Below are positions 17,002 through 25,073 of a stretch of 64,000 bases of DNA, piece by piece; the stretch's first letter is position 1, and every line of letters begins with the position of its first letter. The translations under genes and the position numbers were made by a program. The stretch is from Pseudomonas sp. DNDY-54 (GTDB taxonomy: Bacteria > Pseudomonadota > Gammaproteobacteria > Pseudomonadales > Pseudomonadaceae): contig NZ_CP082271.1 of NCBI RefSeq assembly GCF_019880365.1, positions 1,302,001-1,366,000 of the forward strand, in the 5' to 3' direction. Below the pieces are notes generated by a model. The model ran no database searches. It had not been told where the DNA came from and was given only the letters and a program-made list of their open reading frames with translations.

Positions 17002-17129
17002 ATGAGCGTTCCTGTTTGATCGTTTGAATGAGTGTGCCGGTCGATTCAAGGCGCTGTCTTGATGCATATCAGAGATAGCTGCTCGAACGCTGACTAGACT
17101 TGTGCAACCGCCATTCAACGGAGCGCCAC

Positions 17130-19538
17130 ATGAACCACCAGCTTCTTCCCAGTCTTGTCGAACTGGACCGTCACGCAGAAGCGGAGCCGGAATTTGCCCG
17201 CTGGCGCAACGGTTACGGGCGGTTCGAGCACTCTTTGGAGACCCAGGCCGCGGTGTTCCGATTGGCCCATCAGCTGGTCCAGGCTGAAAAGCAGCCCGAC
17301 TTGGCAAGCGTCTACCAACTGCTGCAGGCGATTGACCGGGTGGGTTCGGCGGGGCTTTGGCTGGTCGCGCACATGACCTATGCACGCCGCGTCCGACTGG
17401 ATGGTGTGGCGCTTCTGGCTGAGGACTTCAAAACATCCCCGGAAGGTCATACGGGCGGTTCGCTGAATATGGTTCCGGCCTATGCCGGTTACCTCGGTTT
17501 GAATGCCCTGACGGGTACTACGCGTGCGTGGCTTATGGGGCAGGGTCATTGCGTGGCGGCGATCGAAGCACTGAACCTGCTTACCGATAATCTTACGCCT
17601 GAACAATCGCATGCCTACGGCAACGGCGAGTCGGGGATTAACCGACTGCTGGAAGATTTCTACGGGTACGAGCAGGGCGCCGATGGCAGCCCGGCCGCAC
17701 CCCTCGGCAGCCATGTCAACGCGCATACGGGGGGCGGCATCGCCGAAGGCGGCTATTTGGGCTTTGCTGAACTGCAGTACGCACATATGCCGCTGCCGGG
17801 CGAAACGCTCGTGGCGTTTTTGTCGGATGGGGCGGCAGAGGAACAACGTGGCAGCGATTGGATCCCACGCTGGTGGCGGGCCGAAGACTGTGGAACAGCG
17901 TTGCCGATCATGATCGCGAATGGCCGGCGTATCGAACAGCGCACTCAGCTCGGGACTCATGAAGGGCTTGAAGGGTTTCGTCAGCATCTAAGCCGTTGTG
18001 GATTCGATCCCATTACGTTCGATGGGCGAGATCCTGCGGCCTTCGTCTGTATTCTCTGGGAAATGGAACAGCGTTTTACTCGGCGCGTCGATGAAAAGGC
18101 GCGGGGGCTGTTGCGGTACCCTTTGCCGATCCCCTATGGCATTGCCGAGACGGAGAAGGGATTTGGCTTTTATGGTGCCGGAAGCAACGCGGCGCATAAC
18201 TTGCCCTTGCCTGGCAATCCGCGTTTCGATGAGCAGTCGCGCGAGCTATTCAACGCTCATGCCGCGCCGCTGTTTGTTCCGTGGGGCGAGTTGGCACAAG
18301 CTCGCGAGTTGCTAGCCCAGTCCCGTGACGGCCGTCCGGCCGAGCGCGACAATGTGTTGGCAACCAGGCGGCCCGCTACACCCATCATGCCGTCACTCAA
18401 CTATCGGGACAGCGTCTGTTCGCCGATGGTGGCGGTCGATGATTTTTTCGTCGAACTGACAAGTCTCAACCCGTCGCTACGGCCGCGCGTAGGCAACCCC
18501 GACGAGTTGGCGAGCAACCGCCTTGGCGGTGTGCTCAAAGCGCTTAAGCATCGGGTGGTCGATCCGGAGAGTGACGTCGAGGCGGTGGACGGGAAAATCA
18601 TCACCGCCTTGAATGAAGAAGCGGTCGTTTCTGCCTGCCTCGCCAACCAGGGCGGCCTCAACTTGGTGGCCAGTTACGAGGCTTTTTGCGTAAAGATGCT
18701 CGGCGCGGTACGTCAGAGCCTGATCTTCTCGAGGCAACAGAAGGAAGTGGGTCGGTCGGCTGGTTGGCTCGGTTGGCCGGTCATCGCGACGTCGCACACC
18801 TGGGAAAACGGCAAGAACCAGCAATCGCATCAGGACACGACGTTTTGCGAGGCCCTGTTGGGAGAAATGAATGACATGGCGCGGGTCCTGTTTCCGGCGG
18901 ACCATAACAGCGCGCTCGCGCTGCTGCCTTCCATCTACCAAGCCCGCGGCGCTCTGGCCTGTCTGGTCATGCCCAAGCGTGAACGGCCATCGTTTTTCAA
19001 TCAGGCGCAGGCCGAGCAGCTCGCCAAAGATGGCGCGATCATCGTCGATGAACGGGTTGGGGCCAGCCCGGTTCTTCTGATAGCCAATGGCAGTTATCAA
19101 CTGACTGAAATGCAACGTGCGGCTGTTCGGTTGGCTGAGGCTGACGTGGCCTATCGGCTGGTCTATCTGCAGGAGCCGGGGCGGTTCAGGGCTCCGCGGG
19201 ATCGGTGGGAGATCGATGCACTGGCGGCGGACGGCGTGGCCGAGCGGTTGTTCCCGGAGCGGATGGAGATGCGCGTGTTACTCACCCATATGCGGCCGGA
19301 GGTAGCGCGCGGTCATCTTTGGCCGATCTTGCCGGACGCGAGGCGCAACTCAGTCCTGGGCTATCGCAATCGTGGCGGCACGCTGGATGAAAGCGGAATG
19401 CAATTCGCTAACCGTGCGTCTTGGGCGAATGTGCTCGCAGCGTGCGCGCGGTTACTCGACCTGCCGCGAACAGCGCTCCTCAAGCCCGACGAGGCGGCCG
19501 CGGTGGCCGGTAAAGGTAATCCGCAATTGTTGCGCTAA
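17130..19538 (+). CDS. Phosphoketolase-family thiamine-diphosphate enzyme, divergent
   Basis: 802 residues from ATG 17130 (GGAG about 7 bases upstream), the size of xylulose-5-phosphate/fructose-6-phosphate phosphoketolases. Recognisable family elements are EGHTGGSL (105-112), GQGH (137-140), GNPDELASNRL (about 456-466, equivalent to the catalytic-Glu motif GPDETASNRL) and SHQDT (about 565, equivalent to SHQDPG). The cofactor motif GDG-AETGP is altered to SDGAAEEQ (232-239), followed by IAN near 264. True phosphoketolases cleave sugar phosphates to acetyl phosphate; this sub-branch may do different chemistry, and I recall relatives annotated as a sugar-phosphate epimerase. Treat the substrate as undecided. 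Transcribed alone, divergent from the beta-CASP nuclease. Confidence 0.8.
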   Translation: MNHQLLPSLVELDRHAEAEPEFARWRNGYGRFEHSLETQAAVFRLAHQLVQAEKQPDLASVYQLLQAIDRVGSAGLWLVAHMTYARRVRLDGVALLAEDFKTSPEGHTGGSLNMVPAYAGYLGLNALTGTTRAWLMGQGHCVAAIEALNLLTDNLTPEQSHAYGNGESGINRLLEDFYGYEQGADGSPAAPLGSHVNAHTGGGIAEGGYLGFAELQYAHMPLPGETLVAFLSDGAAEEQRGSDWIPRWWRAEDCGTALPIMIANGRRIEQRTQLGTHEGLEGFRQHLSRCGFDPITFDGRDPAAFVCILWEMEQRFTRRVDEKARGLLRYPLPIPYGIAETEKGFGFYGAGSNAAHNLPLPGNPRFDEQSRELFNAHAAPLFVPWGELAQARELLAQSRDGRPAERDNVLATRRPATPIMPSLNYRDSVCSPMVAVDDFFVELTSLNPSLRPRVGNPDELASNRLGGVLKALKHRVVDPESDVEAVDGKIITALNEEAVVSACLANQGGLNLVASYEAFCVKMLGAVRQSLIFSRQQKEVGRSAGWLGWPVIATSHTWENGKNQQSHQDTTFCEALLGEMNDMARVLFPADHNSALALLPSIYQARGALACLVMPKRERPSFFNQAQAEQLAKDGAIIVDERVGASPVLLIANGSYQLTEMQRAAVRLAEADVAYRLVYLQEPGRFRAPRDRWEIDALAADGVAERLFPERMEMRVLLTHMRPEVARGHLWPILPDARRNSVLGYRNRGGTLDESGMQFANRASWANVLAACARLLDLPRTALLKPDEAAAVAGKGNPQLLR

Positions 19539-19554
19539 GAGGGGAGCCGTCGCG

Positions 19555-19572
19555 GGCAGCACCGGTGCTGCC
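19555..19572. terminator. Perfect palindrome between convergent genes
   Basis: GGCAGCACCGGTGCTGCC, an 18-bp perfect palindrome able to form GGCAGCA-CCGG-TGCTGCC in either transcript. It lies in the 52 bases between two convergent stop codons and is a plausible bidirectional terminator core, although neither side has a T run. Confidence 0.5.
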
Positions 19573-19590
19573 GTTGGCGGTGTTTCAGGC

Positions 19591-19983
19591 TTAGCAGTCG
19601 CTGGAGCGATACCGCTCGGTGGTGATCGGCTTCTTGCTTTGATACTCGCTGAACTCGAAGCGCAATACCGCGCCCTGGCTCATCAGCTCCCGCAAGCCTT
19701 CGTTGTTGCAGACGCTGGCGGCCAGCTGTGTGCGAACCTGCTTGGGGTTGTCGCGCATCTGCGCAGCATGGCGTGGCTGAACGCTGAGGTGGTTGACCAG
19801 TTCGTTGCCATCAACGCTGTAGCCTTCATCCAGCAGGTCAGAATTAATAGCGCGGGGCGTGCCCACGCTGCTTTCACGGGCTACTTTGTCGAGCAGCTGG
19901 CCGAGCGCTTGGTCCTGCGCCGAAGCGGTGTTGGCGAAGGGGAGGGCAAGGCAGAGCGTGAATAGTGCGGTCAGACGGTGCAT
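19591..19983 (-). CDS. Small secreted protein of the PA3611 / QSregVF family
   Basis: 130 residues with a signal peptide (MHRLTALFTLCLALPFANTASA, cut before QDQ). The mature part has ARESSVGTPRAINSDLLDEGY and a LVNHLSVQPRHAAQMRDNP segment, one internal Cys (SVCNN) and a C-terminal Cys (RSSDC) that could form a disulfide. This agrees with my recollection of the Pseudomonas family of putative quorum-sensing-regulated virulence factors typified by PA3611, which also lies in the recA neighbourhood. The name refers to expression; no activity is known. Periplasmic or secreted location is predicted from the signal peptide only. Confidence 0.68.
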   Translation of the reverse strand: MHRLTALFTLCLALPFANTASAQDQALGQLLDKVARESSVGTPRAINSDLLDEGYSVDGNELVNHLSVQPRHAAQMRDNPKQVRTQLAASVCNNEGLRELMSQGAVLRFEFSEYQSKKPITTERYRSSDC

Positions 19984-20100
19984 GGTGATCTCCTGGTAAC
20001 TGCCGTCGTTCGACCCGTCCCCGCCGGCACGGTTCAGCCGCAGCCACGGTTTCCGACCAGGCTGGTAAACTGCGGGCCCCTTCGCTCGATCGATTACTCA

Positions 20101-20817
20101 ATGCCCCATGCCGTAGCCCGTTTACGTGATGCGCGTCTGGCCCGTAGCGCCAAGCCTTTTATCGCGCGGGGCTCACGTACAGCTCGCTGTGTTCGTTGTC
20201 GTGTCGCGAGCAGTCACTGCTTTTGCGATTGGCTTCCATGCGTGCCGACACACAGTGCCGTCTGCTTGATCATGCATGACATCGAGCCGCTTAAGCCGAG
20301 CAACACCGGTTGGCTGATTGCGGATATCGTCGCGGATACCTATGCCTTCACCTGGAACAGAACCGAGGTGGAGCCGGCCTTGCTGGAGCTGCTCGCCGAT
20401 CCTCGTTATCAGCCCGTAGTGGTGTTCCCGGGCGAGTATGCCGAACCCGAGCGCGTGGTGTCCGCGGTCGAGGTGGCTGACGACAAGCGTCCGCTCTTCG
20501 TTCTGCTTGATGCGACATGGACCGAAGCGCGCAAAATGTTTCGCAAGAGCCCTTACCTCAATCGTTTGCCCGTGCTAAGTCTGCAAGCCGAGGTCCTGTC
20601 GCGTTATCGTCTTCGCCGTTCGACACGCAGTGAGCATCTGTGTACGGCTGAAGTGGCGGCGTTGTGTCTCGGGTTGGCGGGTGATGAACAGGGAGCCGGG
20701 GCGTTGGATAACTGGCTCGACGCCTTCACTGACCACTACCTGGCTGCCAAACACCACCGTACGCCTGACCCGGATGATGCGACCCATCAGGCGCTGGCGG
20801 CGTTGGGCCGGGGTTGA
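20101..20817 (+). CDS. tapT: DTW-domain tRNA-uridine aminocarboxypropyltransferase (TapT-like)
   Basis: 238 residues from ATG 20101. The N-terminal zinc-binding cysteines are Cys30, Cys33, Cys40 and Cys42 in ARCVRCRVASSHCFC. The family-defining D-x-T-W motif is seen as LDATWTEARKM (DATW at 137-140), preceded by VVVFPGEY. DTW enzymes use S-adenosylmethionine to add a 3-amino-3-carboxypropyl group to uridine 47 in the variable loop of tRNA (acp3U). The gene is divergent from the small secreted protein and almost abuts the convergent DMT transporter gene (12 bases). Confidence 0.9.
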   Translation: MPHAVARLRDARLARSAKPFIARGSRTARCVRCRVASSHCFCDWLPCVPTHSAVCLIMHDIEPLKPSNTGWLIADIVADTYAFTWNRTEVEPALLELLADPRYQPVVVFPGEYAEPERVVSAVEVADDKRPLFVLLDATWTEARKMFRKSPYLNRLPVLSLQAEVLSRYRLRRSTRSEHLCTAEVAALCLGLAGDEQGAGALDNWLDAFTDHYLAAKHHRTPDPDDATHQALAALGRG

Positions 20818-20829
20818 TCAGAAGGCCTA

Positions 20830-21753
20830 TCAATGCCTCGCCATTGGTGGGATCGCATCATCGACCGTTACCGGCACGGGCTTGCGTGGCCATAACTGCG
20901 CGGCCAGCATGCCCACAAACATCAACGCGCAACCCACGTAGCCGCGCGCGCTGAGGCTCTCATCGAGCAATAGCGCTCCAGCAATCGCGGCGAACACGGC
21001 CTCGAGTGAGAGGATAATGGCCGCATGTGAGGCAATCGCATGCTTCTGAGCTACCACCTGCAACGTGTAGCCCACGCCAACGGCGAACATGCCGCCATAG
21101 ATCAGCGCAGGTGCGGCCAGTTGAATGCTGGCGAGGCTGGCTTCCTCAAACGCAGCTGCAAGAGCCAGGCTGACCAATGCGCAAGTCACAAACTGCAGAA
21201 AGGCCAGTCGAATCGCGTCATGGCGACTGACAAAAAAGCCGACAAGCAATACATGCACGCCCCAGACAAAAGCGCCGGCCAGTTGTATCCAGTCCCCCGA
21301 GGCAACCTTGAAGTTCTCGTCAATACTGAGCAACGCCATACCGAACACCGCAAGGATCGCCCCGATCCAGGTGCCCATACCTGTTTTATGGCCGATGATT
21401 AGCCCGAGCAGCGGTACGACGATGACGTACAGTCCGGTAATGAAGCCGGAGTTGGTCACGCTGGTAAATAGCAGGCCGACCTGCTGCAGATTGATTCCGA
21501 GCGTGAGCGCGAGGCCCATACTGAGCCCTCCGAGCAACAGGCCTCGCTGCAGGAATGGCTCATGCCGAGCGGCACCGCGGCCCTGATGAAGCACCAGCGG
21601 GAGCAGGACGACCGCACCCAACGCGAAGCGCAGGCCTGTAAACAGAAAGGGGCCGATGTTATCCATCCCGACCCGCTGGGCAACAAAGGCGCTCCCCCAG
21701 ATCATGGCTGTAATGAGCATCAGGAAGTCGGCGCGAAGGGCTTGGTTACGCAT
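20830..21753 (-). CDS. DMT-superfamily (EamA) transporter
   Basis: 307 residues from ATG 21753, with two EamA repeats and about ten membrane segments. The first repeat begins FLMLITAMIWGSAFVAQR, the second around QLAGAFVWGVHVLLVGFFVSR, and the typical loop FAAIAGALLLDESLSARGYVG lies near the end. It is likely an inner-membrane exporter or permease for small metabolites or amino acids; the substrate is unknown. The start is uncertain because none of the in-frame codons (21753, 21789, 21825) has a good ribosome site; 21753 puts the first membrane helix near the N-terminus as usual. Confidence 0.85.
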   Translation of the reverse strand: MRNQALRADFLMLITAMIWGSAFVAQRVGMDNIGPFLFTGLRFALGAVVLLPLVLHQGRGAARHEPFLQRGLLLGGLSMGLALTLGINLQQVGLLFTSVTNSGFITGLYVIVVPLLGLIIGHKTGMGTWIGAILAVFGMALLSIDENFKVASGDWIQLAGAFVWGVHVLLVGFFVSRHDAIRLAFLQFVTCALVSLALAAAFEEASLASIQLAAPALIYGGMFAVGVGYTLQVVAQKHAIASHAAIILSLEAVFAAIAGALLLDESLSARGYVGCALMFVGMLAAQLWPRKPVPVTVDDAIPPMARH

Positions 21754-21988
21754 GGTTGGGCTCGGGCGAGAAAGTCGCAAACTTTGCATCAAACCGGCGT
21801 GCTTGGCCACAGATTCACCGGGCATCCTGCTGTGACGCCTGATTAAATTCCGCACGGTGATCGAATTTCGAGTGGTGGCGCGATATCATCACCCGGGTTC
21901 ACCCCGAGCAATTTGCGGGTTCATGCCGGCCTGATGACAGCATCCGGCTCTGGCCGGTGAAAGCGCCAATAAAAACTATAGGTCTGCC

Positions 21989-22639
21989 ATGGCTGCTTAC
22001 GAAATCCTTATCGCCGATGATCACCCGCTGTTTCGCAGTGCCCTCCAGCAAGCATTGACGCTTGGATTAGGCGATGACGTTCGGCTTTCCGAAGCGGCAA
22101 GCATTGCCGAGCTAGAAGCCCAGCTGACCCGAACCTCCGATTGGGATCTGGTCTTGCTGGATTTGAACATGCCGGGTGCTTACGGATTCTCGGGGCTTGT
22201 GCTGCTCCGGGGGCAGTATCCCCAATTGCCGGTGGTGATGGTTTCTGCGCAAGAAGACGCGGCAGTCGTAGCTCGCTCACGTGAGTTCGGCGCAAGCGGT
22301 TTCATACCCAAGTCCAGCTCATTGGAGACCATTCAGGAAGCCGTGCGGGTCGTGCTTGATGGGGATGTGTGGTGGCCTACCAACATCCAGGATGTCGGTC
22401 ATGTCAGCCCTGAAGCCAAGGCAGCCAGCGAAGGGCTCGCCAGTCTGACGCCTCAGCAGTTCCGCGTGTTGACGATGGTCTGCGACGGCTTGCTGAACAA
22501 GCAAATCGCCTACGAGCTCAGCGTTTCCGAGGCAACAATCAAAGCGCATGTCACGGCCATCTTCCGCAAGCTGGGCGTCCGCACACGGACCCAGGCGGCT
22601 CTGTTGCTGCAACAGATGGGATCAATTCCAACGAGCTGA
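21989..22639 (+). CDS. erdR: Response regulator, LuxR/NarL type (ErdR)
   Basis: 216 residues. The receiver domain has Asp10-Asp11, the phosphoacceptor Asp58 in LLDLNMPGAYGFSG, Ser86 and Lys108. The C-terminal NarL/LuxR helix-turn-helix is at about 153-205 (LTPQQFRVLTMVCDGLLNKQIAYEL...TIKAHVTAIFRKLGV). It closely resembles the Pseudomonas ErdR/AgmR group controlling ethanol and acetate oxidation, including acetyl-CoA synthetase. No histidine kinase is adjacent, as expected for this orphan-positioned regulator. The symbol rests on recalled resemblance, especially the GAYGFSGLVLLRGQYPQ segment. Confidence 0.82.
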   Translation: MAAYEILIADDHPLFRSALQQALTLGLGDDVRLSEAASIAELEAQLTRTSDWDLVLLDLNMPGAYGFSGLVLLRGQYPQLPVVMVSAQEDAAVVARSREFGASGFIPKSSSLETIQEAVRVVLDGDVWWPTNIQDVGHVSPEAKAASEGLASLTPQQFRVLTMVCDGLLNKQIAYELSVSEATIKAHVTAIFRKLGVRTRTQAALLLQQMGSIPTS

Positions 22640-22700
22640 CACACCGTTATAGCGCGATCCAGATCGCGTGTGTACGAATGGGCCCGGGCCCATCAGCAAC

Positions 22701-23627
22701 TTACGCGATGGTCGGCAGGACGATCTCGTCGCTGCGCTGAATCCCCGCGGTGAGCGCGCGGCATTGCTCGATGAACTCGCGCATCGCGGCGGTCTGGTAC
22801 TTCAACGAATGCCAGATGAAATAGAACTGTCGGGCCAGATCCAAGTCCGGGGTTTCAACCGCAACGAGGCTGCCGCGGCGAAAGGCGTCGCGCAGTGCCA
22901 GGCGAGAGATGCACCCGATGCCCAGGCCAGACTCCACGGCCCTTTTTATAGCTTCGGTATGCTCCAATTCGAGCCGTATGTTGAGTTTTGCCGGGTGGTG
23001 CCGCATGGCGTGGTCGAACGTTAGGCGAGTCCCTGAGCCTTGCTCACGAAGAATCCAGGCTTCACGCGACAGCTCATCGAGACTTACCTCCGTGCGGCCG
23101 GCCAGTGCATGCTGGGGTGCGCAGAAAACCACCAGTTCGTCCTCGACCCACGGCAGCACTTCGATGTCGGGGTGCTGGCAATCGCCTTCGATCAGACCTA
23201 AATCAAGTTCATGTTGCGCGACCTGCTGGACAATGTGCGCCGTGTTCTGCACATGCAGTTTCACCCGGCACTCAGGATGACGCTGCATGAAACTGCCAAT
23301 CAGCAGTGTGGCGAGGTAGTTGCCGATCGTCAGCGTGGCGCCGACATTCAATGAGCCAAAACCGGTCTTGCCAGCCAGCAGATCCTCGATGGCTTTGGCC
23401 TGATCGAGCAGGCTTACTGCTTGAGGCAGCAACTGACGGCCCAGTGCGTTCAACCATAAGCGCTTGCCGGCGCGGTCGAATAGTTGGCAGCCGGATTGCC
23501 GTTCCAGTTCAGCTAACGAGGTGCTGGTGGCCGATTGAGACAAAGCGAGGCTTTCGGCGGCGCGGGAGACGCTTTCCTGGCGGGCAACCGACACGAATAC
23601 CTGAAGCTGGCGCAGCGTGAAATGCAT
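22701..23627 (-). CDS. finR: LysR-type regulator FinR
   Basis: 308 residues. The N-terminal winged helix (MHFTLRQLQVFVSVARQ... ATSTSLAELERQSGCQLFDR) and a periplasmic-binding-like effector domain give the standard LysR layout. It is divergent from fpr across 112 bases. In Pseudomonas, FinR activates the neighbouring ferredoxin-NADP reductase gene under oxidative stress and also affects sulfur assimilation. The shared intergenic region contains a perfect 13-bp inverted repeat that is the obvious binding-site candidate. The symbol is inferred from context and resemblance. Confidence 0.85.
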   Translation of the reverse strand: MHFTLRQLQVFVSVARQESVSRAAESLALSQSATSTSLAELERQSGCQLFDRAGKRLWLNALGRQLLPQAVSLLDQAKAIEDLLAGKTGFGSLNVGATLTIGNYLATLLIGSFMQRHPECRVKLHVQNTAHIVQQVAQHELDLGLIEGDCQHPDIEVLPWVEDELVVFCAPQHALAGRTEVSLDELSREAWILREQGSGTRLTFDHAMRHHPAKLNIRLELEHTEAIKRAVESGLGIGCISRLALRDAFRRGSLVAVETPDLDLARQFYFIWHSLKYQTAAMREFIEQCRALTAGIQRSDEIVLPTIA

Positions 23628-23647
23628 ATTTGTAAAACCGATTAGAT

Positions 23648-23684
23648 ATATCGTTAATATTCGTTTAACGGATATTAACGATAT
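23648..23684. promoter_or_regulatory. Inverted repeat operator between finR and fpr
   Basis: ATATCGTTAATAT (23648-23660), an 11-base spacer, then ATATTAACGATAT (23672-23684), a perfect 13-bp inverted repeat. It starts 21 bases upstream of the finR ATG and ends 55 bases upstream of the fpr ATG. The spacer itself begins TCGTTTAAC, resembling the left arm. Likely FinR binding region controlling both genes. Confidence 0.65.
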
Positions 23685-23739
23685 CGGTAGACTTTCGTAA
23701 ATTATCGAGGCGCCGTTGCGCTAGAAGAGGAATCCGTAC

Positions 23740-24516
23740 ATGAGCAACCTGAACGTTGAGCGAGTCCTCAGTGTGCATCACTGGAATGACACGCTGTTCA
23801 GTTTCAAGACCACCCGTAACCCGGGGCTGCGCTTTGAGAATGGTCAGTTCGTGATGATTGGCCTAGAGGTAGAGGGCCGGCCGCTGATGCGTGCGTACAG
23901 CATTGCCAGCCCCAACTATGAAGAGCACTTGGAGTTTTTCAGCATCAAGGTTCCTGATGGCCCGCTGACTTCGCGCCTGCAGCACCTGAAGGAAGGTGAC
24001 TCGCTGATGGTCAGCCGCAAGCCCACTGGCACCTTGGTGTTGGATGACCTGCTGCCGGCCAAGCATCTGTATCTATTGAGTACAGGCACTGGTCTGGCGC
24101 CGTTTATGAGCGTGATCCAGGACCCGGAAACATACGAGCGTTTCGAAAAAGTCATTCTGGTTCATGGCGTGCGCTACGTGAACGAGGTTGCGTACCGGGA
24201 ATTCATTACCGAGCACCTTCCGCAGAACGAGTTCTTCGGCGAAGCCTTGAAGGAAAAGCTCATCTACTACCCGACCGTGACCCGCGAGCCGTTCGAAAAT
24301 CAGGGACGGCTGACAGATCTGATGCGCAGCGGCAAGCTGTTTAATGACATCGGGCTGCCTCCCATCAATCCAGACGATGACCGCGCAATGATCTGCGGAA
24401 GCCCGAGTATGCTGGCCGAAACCAGTGAGGTTCTGGATAGCTTTGGCCTCAAGGCTTCGCCACGTATGGGTGACCCAGGGCATTATCTGATTGAGCGGGC
24501 GTTTGTGGAGAAATAA
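23740..24516 (+). CDS. fpr: Ferredoxin--NADP reductase
   Basis: 258 residues, the short bacterial FNR class. FAD-binding RAYS is at 51-54 (RPLMRAYSIASPNY), NADP-binding STGTGLAPFMSVI is at 114-126, and MICGSPSML is near 217. The C-terminus YLIERAFVEK extends beyond the last strand, as in Azotobacter and Pseudomonas FprA. It passes electrons between NADPH and ferredoxin or flavodoxin, and FdxA at 8699 is one possible partner. The ribosome site is AGAGGA. Control by the divergent LysR regulator is likely. Confidence 0.95.
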   Translation: MSNLNVERVLSVHHWNDTLFSFKTTRNPGLRFENGQFVMIGLEVEGRPLMRAYSIASPNYEEHLEFFSIKVPDGPLTSRLQHLKEGDSLMVSRKPTGTLVLDDLLPAKHLYLLSTGTGLAPFMSVIQDPETYERFEKVILVHGVRYVNEVAYREFITEHLPQNEFFGEALKEKLIYYPTVTREPFENQGRLTDLMRSGKLFNDIGLPPINPDDDRAMICGSPSMLAETSEVLDSFGLKASPRMGDPGHYLIERAFVEK

Positions 24517-24536
24517 GCGCTCGGTTAATGCGAAGG

Positions 24537-24576
24537 AAGGCCGGCTGGCGCGATGCGCTTGTCGGCCTTTGTCTTT
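24537..24576 (+). terminator. Terminator after fpr
   Basis: AAGGCCG (24537-24543) pairs with CGGCCTT (24563-24569). The loop contains a second small stem (GCGC/GCGC), and the sequence runs into TTTGTCTTT. A likely rho-independent terminator between the convergent fpr and the YchJ-type gene. Confidence 0.7.
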
Positions 24577-24581
24577 CTAGG

Positions 24582-25070
24582 TCAGAGATAAGCGGCGCAG
24601 CATTTCTTGAATTTCTGCCCACTGCCACACGGGCAGGGATCGTTGCGGCCGGCCTTGAGCGTGATGGTCGGATCGATGAAATACCATTTTCCGTCGTGCT
24701 GAACAAAGGCAGAGCGCTCGTGCTGGGCGTGCTCTCCCGCCAAGTCATGCCAGCGGGCTGTAAAACTGACAAGCGCATGCTCTGGTTGGCCGCCGATTAC
24801 TTGGCTCTCCTCGACGTCGAGTCCTAGCCAGGTGCTGCTGACGCTCCAGTCCTTCATCGATTGGAGATCCAGCGAGTCTTGCTGAATAGGCAAGGTCGTA
24901 GCTTTCAAGTAGTCAATGAGACCAAAGACATAAGCACTGTAGCGTGAGCGCATGAGCTGTTCCGCGCTCGGCGCCGGAAGGCCGCTGTGATAACGCCCGC
25001 AGCATGCGCCGAGCGTATTGCCGCTACCGCAAGGGCAATTTGCGTCATGTTGTGTGTCGCTCGTCATCAT
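24582..25070 (-). CDS. YchJ family (UPF0225) protein with SEC-C motifs
   Basis: 162 residues. An SEC-C-type CPCGSG...CC motif is near the N-terminus (residues about 12-25) and a second is at the very end (DPCPCGSGQKFKKCC), framing a nuclear-transport-factor-2-like core (SAYVFGLIDYLKATT and FTARWHDLAGEHAQHERSAF). SEC-C motifs bind zinc and occur at the end of SecA and in many small proteins. The cellular role of YchJ is not known. It follows the DUF6231 gene by 3 bases on the minus strand, so the two are co-transcribed. Confidence 0.88.
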   Translation of the reverse strand: MMTSDTQHDANCPCGSGNTLGACCGRYHSGLPAPSAEQLMRSRYSAYVFGLIDYLKATTLPIQQDSLDLQSMKDWSVSSTWLGLDVEESQVIGGQPEHALVSFTARWHDLAGEHAQHERSAFVQHDGKWYFIDPTITLKAGRNDPCPCGSGQKFKKCCAAYL

Positions 25071-25073
25071 CGA

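Noticed and set aside
16999..17385. Long N-terminal extension of the beta-CASP nuclease
   Set aside because: It overlaps the divergent phosphoketolase-like gene and consists of Pro/Arg-rich antisense-type sequence.
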